Of a stretch of 64,000 nt of DNA, positions 58,641-64,000 are shown piece by piece. Where the stretch lies: contig NZ_LMID01000013.1 in NCBI RefSeq assembly GCF_001428605.1, positions 574,106 to 638,105 on the forward strand, read 5' to 3'. The translations under genes were made by a program, and so were the position numbers. This stretch comes from Sphingomonas sp. Root720 (GTDB lineage: Bacteria; Pseudomonadota; Alphaproteobacteria; Sphingomonadales; Sphingomonadaceae). The notes under the pieces are model-generated. The model searched no databases and had not been told where the DNA came from. It saw nothing but the letters and a program-made list of their open reading frames with translations. Within the stretch, counting starts at the first letter, position 1. Each line of letters opens with the position of its first letter.

Positions 58641-61600
58641 CTAGCCCGTCCGCCCGAACCCGCCGCCGCCCGGCGTGTCGATGACGAACGCGTCGCCTTC
58701 GCGCATTTCCACGCTCTGGCGGGAACCGACCTCCTCCACCGAACCGTCCGCGCGTCGCACGCTGTTGCGGCCCGGCTGCCCCGGCTCCCCGCCTTCGAGG
58801 CCGAACGGCGGCACTCGGCGGCGGTTGGACAGGATCGTTGCGGTCATCGGCCGGAGGAAACGGATGCGCCGGTGGATGCCGTCCCCGCCCCGGTGGCGCC
58901 CTGCCCCGCCCGACCCGTGGCGGACCTCGAACGCCTCCAGCAGCACCGGGAAGCGCCATTCCAGCACCTCGGGATCGGTCAGGCGGCTGTTGGTCATGTG
59001 CGTCTGCACCGCCGAGGTTCCCGCGAAACCCGGCCCGGCGCCGCTACCGCCGCCGATCGTCTCATAATATTGATAGCGGTCGTCGCCGAAGGTGAAATTG
59101 TTCATCGTCCCCTGGGCGGCGGCCATCGTCCCCGTGGCGCCATAAAGCGCGTCGGTGATGACCTGGCTGGTCTCGACATTGCCAGCGACGAGGGCCGCCG
59201 GATAGGCCGGACGGAGCATGGAGCCTTCAGGAATGACGATGTCGATCGGCTCGAGACAACCGTCGTTCATCGGTATGTCCTCGTCGACCAGGGTCCGCAT
59301 CACATAGAGCACCGCCGCGCGGCAGATCGACGGCGGCGCGTTGAAATTGCTCGGCTGCTGCACGCTGGTCCCGGTGAAGTCGATGACCGCACGGCGCGCT
59401 GTCCGGTCGACCCGGATCGCCACCGAAACATGCGAACCGTCGTCCAGTTCGTAGGTGAAGGCACCGTCGCCGATCCGGTCGAGGACGCGCCGCACCGCTT
59501 CGGCCGCATTGTCCTGCACATGGCGCATATAGGCGGTGACGGTGTCCCGGCCATATTGCGCGACCATCTTGCCGATCTCGTCCACGCCCCGCGCGCACGC
59601 GGCGATCTGGGCGCGGATGTCGCCGACGTTGCGATCTGGATCGCGCGCCGGCCAGCGGCCCGAGGCGAGCTTGGCGCGGAACGCGGCCTCGCGCAATATG
59701 CCCTCCTCTACCAGCGGAAAGGCATCGAACAGGACGCCCTCCTCGTCGAGCGTGCGGCTGTCGGGAGGCATCGAGCCCGGCGTGCGCCCGCCGATATCGG
59801 CATGGTGGCCACGCGCGGCGACATAGAAGGCGCAGCCGCCCTCCTCGTCGAACACCGGCATGACGACGGTCAGGTCGGGCAGGTGCGTGCCGCCATTATA
59901 GGGATTGTTGATCAGATAGGCGTCGCCGGGGCGCAGGCCGCGCGGCGAGGCTTGCGCGGCATCGCGCACCGCGCGCACGCTGTCGCCCATCGAGCCGAGA
60001 TGCACCGGCATATGCGGCGCGTTGGCGACGAGCGCGCCATGGCCGTCGAACAGCGCGCAGGAGAAATCGAGCCGTTCCTTGATATTGACCGACTGCGCGC
60101 TGTTCTGGAGCGCCTGCCCCATCTGCTCGGCGATCGCCATGAACAGGTTGTTGAAGATCTCCAGCCGGACGGGATCGAGCACCGCGCCGCCGGCCCCCGC
60201 CTGCTGCTCGCGCGGCGCGGTGCGGCTGAGGATCAGGTCCCCGCCATCGGCGACGCGCGCGGACCAGCCCGGCTCCACCACCACCGTGGCGGTGCTGTCG
60301 TGGATGATCGCCGGACCCGCGAGCGCGTCGCCGGGACGAAGGTTGCGGCGCGCCAGCACCGGCGCGGCATGCTCGCCGCCAGCGGCGAACAGCCTGGCTT
60401 CGCGACGCCCGTCATCCGATGGCGCCTCCAGGTCGGAGAAGGCGCCGCCGGCTTTCGTCGACGGCACGATCAGCTCGACCGCGACCGATTCGATCAGCAG
60501 CGGCACGTCGGGCATCGAGAAGGTGAAGCGCTGGCGGTACCGGCGCTCGAACCGTTGGCGAAGCGTCGCCTCGTCGGCCTCGTCGATCTCGATGCCGGTA
60601 TCGGTCCCCTGGTAGCGGATCAGGAGGCTGCGGCGGAACAGCGCACCGTCCCGATCGAAACCGTCGCCGCCCATCCGCGCGCGGCATTCGCCTTCCAGCG
60701 CGTCCATTGCCAGGGCAGCGGCGGCGAGCGCGGCGGCGGCGAGCGGCACTTCCATCGCCCGGTGGCGCACGATGCGCTGGTCGGCCAGGCCGATGCCATA
60801 GGCCGACAGTACGCCCGCCAGCGGATGGATCATGACATGGCTCATCCCCAGCGCGTCGGCGACGAGGCAGGCATGCTGGCCCGCCGCGCCACCGAAACAG
60901 GCGAGGACATAGTCGGCGACGTCATGCCCGCGCGCGACCGATATCTTCTTGATCGCATTGGCCATGCTGTCGACCGCGATCGCGAGGAAACCTTCGGCCA
61001 GAGCTTCGGGCGTGGTCGGCGGCAGGCCCGCGGCGGCGACCTCCTCGGCCAGCGCCTCGAACCTGCGGCGGACGACGGCGGCGTCGATCGGCTCGTTGCC
61101 GCCCGCGCCGAACAGCTTCGGGAAGCAGTCGGGCTGCAGCTTGCCGAGCAGGACGTTGCAGTCGGTGATCGTCAGCGGACCGCCGCGCCGGTAGCAGGCT
61201 GGCCCCGGATCGGCCCCGGCGGATTCGGGCCCGACCCGAAGCCGGGTCCCGTCGAAGCGGCAGATCGATCCGCCGCCCGCCGCGATCGTGTCGATGCTCA
61301 TCATCGGCACGCGCAGCCGCACGCCCGCGACGACCGTCTCCAGCGTGCGCTCGAAGGTTCCGGCATAATGCGAGACGTCGGTCGACGTGCCGCCCATGTC
61401 GAAGCCGATCACCTTGCCGAAGCCCGCGGCCTCGGCGGTCCGGACCATGCCGACGATGCCGCCGGCCGGTCCCGACAGGATCGCGTCGCGGCCCCGGAAG
61501 CGGTCCGATCCGATCAGACCGCCATTGGACTGCATGAAGGCCAGCGGCACGCCGTCGCCCAGCGCCTCCGCCACCTGTCGCACGTAGCGGCCCAGGACCG

Positions 61601-62264
61601 GCGACAGATAGGCGTCGACCAGGGTGGTATCGCCACGGCTGACGATCTTCATCAGCGGGCTCACCCGGTTGCTCACCGAGACCTGGGTGAAGCCGATGCC
61701 GCGCGCGATCTCGGCGATGCGGTCCTCATGGTCGGGAAAGCGATAACCGTGCATCAGCACGATCGCGACCGCCGTGCAGCCCGCCGCGAAGGCGTCGCGC
61801 AGCTCGGCCGCGACATGATCGGTGTCGAGCGGAAGCAGGATCCTGCCCTCGGCATCGACCCGCTCGCGCGCTTCGATCACGCACCGCTCGAGCCGGTCGG
61901 GCAGGACGATATGCCGATCGAACAGCCGGGGGCGGTTCTGGTAGCCGATCCGCAGCATGTCTCGAAAGCCGAGGGTGGTGACGAGCGCGACCGGCTCGCC
62001 CTGGCGTTCGAGCAGCGCGTTGGTGGCGACCGTGGTGCCCATCTTCACGCTCGAGATCCGCTCTGCCGGGATCGCATCGCCGGCGGCCAGGCCTAGGAAA
62101 TCGCGGATGCCCTGGATCGCAGCATCGGCATAGCGTTCGGGATGCGACGACAGCAGCTTGCGCGTGGCGATCCGCCGCTCGGGCGTCAACGCGACGATGT
62201 CGGTGAAGGTGCCGCCGCGATCGATCCAGAAATGCCACCCGGCCTTCAACGCTTCGTCACGCAT
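58641..62264 (-). CDS. 5-oxoprolinase (fused HyuA-HyuB hydantoinase-type ATP-dependent lactamase)
   Basis: 1207 residues; both modules in one chain, as in eukaryotic and many bacterial 5-oxoprolinases. The HyuA-type half (1 to ~680) opens with FWIDRGGTFTDIVAL and contains MGTTVATNALLERQGEPVAL and DMGGTSTDVSHYAG, ATPase actin-like motifs. The HyuB-type half starts near VLDPVRLEIFNNLFMAIAEQMG and includes GSMGDSVRAV and NNPYNGGTHLPDLTV, ending in VIDTPGGGGFG. The reaction opens 5-oxo-L-proline (pyroglutamate) to glutamate with ATP. Single long ORF, no frameshift. An Lrp-type regulator is encoded 87 nt upstream. Confidence 0.88.
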   Translation of the reverse strand: MRDEALKAGWHFWIDRGGTFTDIVALTPERRIATRKLLSSHPERYADAAIQGIRDFLGLAAGDAIPAERISSVKMGTTVATNALLERQGEPVALVTTLGFRDMLRIGYQNRPRLFDRHIVLPDRLERCVIEARERVDAEGRILLPLDTDHVAAELRDAFAAGCTAVAIVLMHGYRFPDHEDRIAEIARGIGFTQVSVSNRVSPLMKIVSRGDTTLVDAYLSPVLGRYVRQVAEALGDGVPLAFMQSNGGLIGSDRFRGRDAILSGPAGGIVGMVRTAEAAGFGKVIGFDMGGTSTDVSHYAGTFERTLETVVAGVRLRVPMMSIDTIAAGGGSICRFDGTRLRVGPESAGADPGPACYRRGGPLTITDCNVLLGKLQPDCFPKLFGAGGNEPIDAAVVRRRFEALAEEVAAAGLPPTTPEALAEGFLAIAVDSMANAIKKISVARGHDVADYVLACFGGAAGQHACLVADALGMSHVMIHPLAGVLSAYGIGLADQRIVRHRAMEVPLAAAALAAAALAMDALEGECRARMGGDGFDRDGALFRRSLLIRYQGTDTGIEIDEADEATLRQRFERRYRQRFTFSMPDVPLLIESVAVELIVPSTKAGGAFSDLEAPSDDGRREARLFAAGGEHAAPVLARRNLRPGDALAGPAIIHDSTATVVVEPGWSARVADGGDLILSRTAPREQQAGAGGAVLDPVRLEIFNNLFMAIAEQMGQALQNSAQSVNIKERLDFSCALFDGHGALVANAPHMPVHLGSMGDSVRAVRDAAQASPRGLRPGDAYLINNPYNGGTHLPDLTVVMPVFDEEGGCAFYVAARGHHADIGGRTPGSMPPDSRTLDEEGVLFDAFPLVEEGILREAAFRAKLASGRWPARDPDRNVGDIRAQIAACARGVDEIGKMVAQYGRDTVTAYMRHVQDNAAEAVRRVLDRIGDGAFTYELDDGSHVSVAIRVDRTARRAVIDFTGTSVQQPSNFNAPPSICRAAVLYVMRTLVDEDIPMNDGCLEPIDIVIPEGSMLRPAYPAALVAGNVETSQVITDALYGATGTMAAAQGTMNNFTFGDDRYQYYETIGGGSGAGPGFAGTSAVQTHMTNSRLTDPEVLEWRFPVLLEAFEVRHGSGGAGRHRGGDGIHRRIRFLRPMTATILSNRRRVPPFGLEGGEPGQPGRNSVRRADGSVEEVGSRQSVEMREGDAFVIDTPGGGGFGRTG

Positions 62265-62351
62265 CGCCCTGATCCAAACCGCCTATCGAGATGACCGGTC
62301 CGCTGGTCCGGCTCGCGCCAATTATCAAGAGGATGATGCCGAACCGTCCGC

Positions 62352-62828
62352 TCAGGCGATGAAGGACAACGGCAGTTCGGTCGTTTCCTTCAGCGTCTTC
62401 AGGATGATGTTCGAGCGGCACGAGGCGACGTTCGCGGCCTTCACCAGCGCATTGGTGATGAAATTCTCGTAGGATGCCAGATCCTTCGTCGCGACGTGCA
62501 GGATGAAGTCGAGGTCCCCCGCGACATAATGGCAGGACAGCACCTCCGGCGTGCGTTCGATCCAGTCGCGGAAGGCCTGCTCGTTATGCGAGCTATGCGC
62601 CACCAGCCGCACCAGCACCAGCGCCACGATGCCCAGGTTGATGCTCTCGCGGTCGACGAGCGCGACCGTCTTGCGGATCAGGCCGTCCTGGCGCAGCCGC
62701 TGCATCCGCCGCGAGCATTGCGATGGCGAGAGGTGGACGATCTCGCTCATCTCGGCGGGGCCGATGCTGCCGTCCCTTTGCAGCACCGCCAATATGCGGC
62801 GATCGAACAGGTCCAGCTTTTCCGACAT
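62352..62828 (-). CDS. Lrp/AsnC-family transcriptional regulator
   Basis: 158 residues. N-terminal HTH FDRRILAVLQRDGSIGPAEMSEIVHLSPSQCSRRMQRLRQDGLI, then the RAM ligand-binding domain with VTKDLASYENFITN-like elements (ATKDLASYENFITNAL). Typical size for a feast/famine regulator. Upstream of the 5-oxoprolinase gene on the same strand, so it probably senses an amino acid and controls that gene and itself. A palindrome and direct repeat lie just upstream. Confidence 0.88.
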   Translation of the reverse strand: MSEKLDLFDRRILAVLQRDGSIGPAEMSEIVHLSPSQCSRRMQRLRQDGLIRKTVALVDRESINLGIVALVLVRLVAHSSHNEQAFRDWIERTPEVLSCHYVAGDLDFILHVATKDLASYENFITNALVKAANVASCRSNIILKTLKETTELPLSFIA

Positions 62829-62867
62829 TGAACGTCCTGCTGAGGAAAATGAAGGCGCCAGCGTGCA

Positions 62868-62903
62868 GCATCTTCCTATTTCTCACAATAGAAATGCATC
62901 TTC
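62868..62903. promoter_or_regulatory. AT-rich palindrome flanked by direct repeats, putative Lrp operator
   Basis: ATTTCT and AGAAAT (62878-62883, 62890-62895) form perfect 6-bp inverted arms, and GCATCTTC occurs directly on both sides (62868-62875 and 62896-62903). The element is 40-75 nt upstream of the Lrp start, where autoregulatory Lrp sites usually lie. Confidence 0.5.
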
Positions 62904-62973
62904 GACCGATATGTTGTCGATGCCGCGCCCTATCGCGGACCTATCCGTTGTCGAGCTGCGGCCGCTGACGGCG

Positions 62974-63675
62974 TCAATCCGCCTTGTCCAACCATTCCAG
63001 CGTCAGCCCACGGACCGTGTCCCAAACCTTGGAATGCTCTTCCAACGCGAGCCAGGCCGTGCTGAGCACGGTCAAACCCAGGGTTCCGCTCAGCCCGCCC
63101 AGCCGATGTCCGTAGGGCGCGGGATCCGCGCCGGCGTCGATCGCCGCGATCGCCTGGGCGAAGCCGTGGCGGAGCCGGGCGATCATCGCATCGAGCTGCT
63201 CCCGGCCCATGATCTGCCCAAGGCCCGGTTCCGCGGCCAGCGCCGCGTCGGCGCCCTCCACCGACAACCAGCGTTTCAACACCCCGAACAGGTCGGTCAC
63301 CGTGAACGGCTTGGGCAGCCAGCCATCGAAGTCGCGCTCGAGGAAGAAGCGCTCTCCCCTCGGCGGGCGATGCGAGGTGAAGGCGATGATCGGCACCCGC
63401 CTTGTCCAGTCGGCGGTCTGCCGGATTCGGGCCGCACCCCGCAGCCCGGTGATGCCGGCCATCTCGATATCCATCAGGATCAGCGAATATTCCCGCAAGC
63501 GGACCGCGTGGAACGCGGCCGGCGCATCGGGGGCGGCGTCGACCGCATAGCCCGTTCCCGCGATCAGCGCCCGCACGATCCCGCCAAAGGCCGGCTCGTC
63601 ATCGACGACCAGGATGGGGTTTCCGCCCCTGACTCTCTCCGCCGAAGGCGGCTTGAAACGCGTGACGACAGACAT
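62974..63675 (-). CDS. Response regulator with receiver and HPt domains
   Basis: 233 residues. Receiver: acidic pair at 25-26 (ILVVDDEPAF), phosphoacceptor Asp69 (LILMDIEM), Thr/Ser switch AFTSH and Lys122 (WLPKPF). A C-terminal helical segment after ~150 carries YGHRLGGLSGTLG with His190, matching the HPt signature H-x-L-x-G. There is no DNA-binding or output domain, so it is a phosphorelay intermediate or the split-off C-terminal half of a hybrid kinase. No histidine kinase is encoded in the window. Confidence 0.75.
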   Translation of the reverse strand: MSVVTRFKPPSAERVRGGNPILVVDDEPAFGGIVRALIAGTGYAVDAAPDAPAAFHAVRLREYSLILMDIEMAGITGLRGAARIRQTADWTRRVPIIAFTSHRPPRGERFFLERDFDGWLPKPFTVTDLFGVLKRWLSVEGADAALAAEPGLGQIMGREQLDAMIARLRHGFAQAIAAIDAGADPAPYGHRLGGLSGTLGLTVLSTAWLALEEHSKVWDTVRGLTLEWLDKAD

Positions 63676-63715
63676 ATCGGCCCCGGACCAGCATTTGCCA
63701 TGGACCCCCGAGGCT

Positions 63716-63919
63716 TCAGGGGCCGCGAGACTGGACGTTCACCATCAGCGGCTCGCGACCGACCGCGAACAACGCGACACAGCGCTCCCCACAGCGCAGC
63801 TCGCTGTCCTGATCGATCCGAAACGACGAGGTCATCGTCAATGCCTCGCTATCATCCCTCGCAAGAATGACGCGATCGACATTCGTCCCGTCCCGTTGAC
63901 GAAGATGATAGACAGCCAT
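63716..63919 (-). CDS. Small hypothetical protein
   Basis: 67 residues from ATG 63919, chosen for GGAGA about 4 nt upstream; upstream ATGs and the run to 63991 are also open. Contains a beta-type segment (VDRVILARDDSEALTMTSSFRI) and two Cys (LRCGERCVALF). No family recognised. Followed, 40 nt downstream on the same strand, by the receiver-HPt gene, so it may share its mRNA. Low certainty. Confidence 0.4.
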   Translation of the reverse strand: MAVYHLRQRDGTNVDRVILARDDSEALTMTSSFRIDQDSELRCGERCVALFAVGREPLMVNVQSRGP

Positions 63920-64000
63920 CCGGTCTCCAGCCCCGCCCATATATAAACGCTTTTGGCTGGCCGGTGATCCTAGGTAGAATCCGGGAGGCACGGACGGTGC

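Noticed and set aside
58872-62096. 1074-codon plus-strand frame opposite the oxoprolinase
   Set aside because: Shadow of the well-supported minus-strand gene; composition is His/Arg/Asp-rich and no motif is seen.
1-64000. Mobile elements, tRNA/rRNA genes and att sites
   Set aside because: No transposase, integrase, tRNA cloverleaf or flanking direct repeats were recognised by eye; a tRNAscan or ISfinder search would be needed to exclude short remnants.

Overview
The window is high-GC, gene-dense DNA that looks like a Sphingomonadaceae-type alphaproteobacterial chromosome. This is inferred from four SusC-independent TonB-dependent receptors of the EIVVTAQKR / LRGPQGTLFGRN type, spinster-like MFS carriers, DUF885 peptidases, imidazolonepropionase-like amidohydrolases, and Shine-Dalgarno boxes of the AAGGGG/GGAGG kind. 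No rRNA, tRNA, CRISPR array, transposase or phage gene was seen. Most of the content is uptake and catabolism of peptides, esters and unusual amino acids, organised around five local regulators (MarR, LysR, TetR, AraC, Lrp), each lying beside a recognisable candidate operator.

Layout. (1) 1-4.7 kb: the tail of a probable M14-type protein, then an M20-like and an M19-like hydrolase, both with altered metal-ligand motifs, and an MFS carrier. (2) 4.7-10.7 kb, minus strand: a four-helix membrane protein, a 23-residue hydrophobic peptide and a 1625-residue autotransporter. (3) 11.1-25.2 kb: a catabolic island with three class V PLP enzymes, two MFS carriers, an SRPBCC-fold protein, a MarR regulator, a TonB receptor, a secreted carboxylesterase, a diiron-type MBL protein, a nitroreductase and an AzoR-type reductase. 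A similar AT-rich 18-mer recurs at five promoters here, at four of them between plausible -35 and -10 boxes, which points to one MarR regulon. (4) 25.3-43 kb: two amidohydrolases, two DUF885 hydrolases, a tannase-like esterase, a TonB receptor, an NTF2-fold protein, a DUF3311/SSS symporter pair and a LysR regulator. A DapA-family enzyme follows, then a three-subunit FAD/2Fe-2S/NAD(P)-FAD dehydrogenase resembling D-hydroxyproline dehydrogenase, then VOC and RidA proteins. The same 15-bp palindrome TTGCG-N5-CGCAA sits at three promoters of this block.

(5) 44-50.5 kb: a tight minus-strand operon MFS - APC permease - class III PLP phospho-lyase-like enzyme - APH-family kinase - TetR, divergent from an SDR gene, with a perfect 14-bp palindrome between them. 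The kinase/phospho-lyase pair resembles hydroxylysine kinase plus 5-phosphohydroxylysine phospho-lyase, or an ethanolamine kinase and its lyase. (6) 50.6-57.7 kb: two TonB receptors flanking a class II HDAC-like amidohydrolase, with a divergent AraC regulator and a 15-bp direct repeat at 21-bp spacing. (7) 57.7-64 kb: GNAT, a hypothetical protein, fused 5-oxoprolinase, Lrp/AsnC, a REC-Hpt response regulator and a small hypothetical.

Working hypothesis: regions 4, 5 and 7 together could process peptides rich in proline, hydroxyproline, hydroxylysine and pyroglutamate (collagen-like material). Region 3 is an independent MarR-controlled pathway whose substrate cannot be told from sequence. Both are inferences from family membership and shared putative operators.
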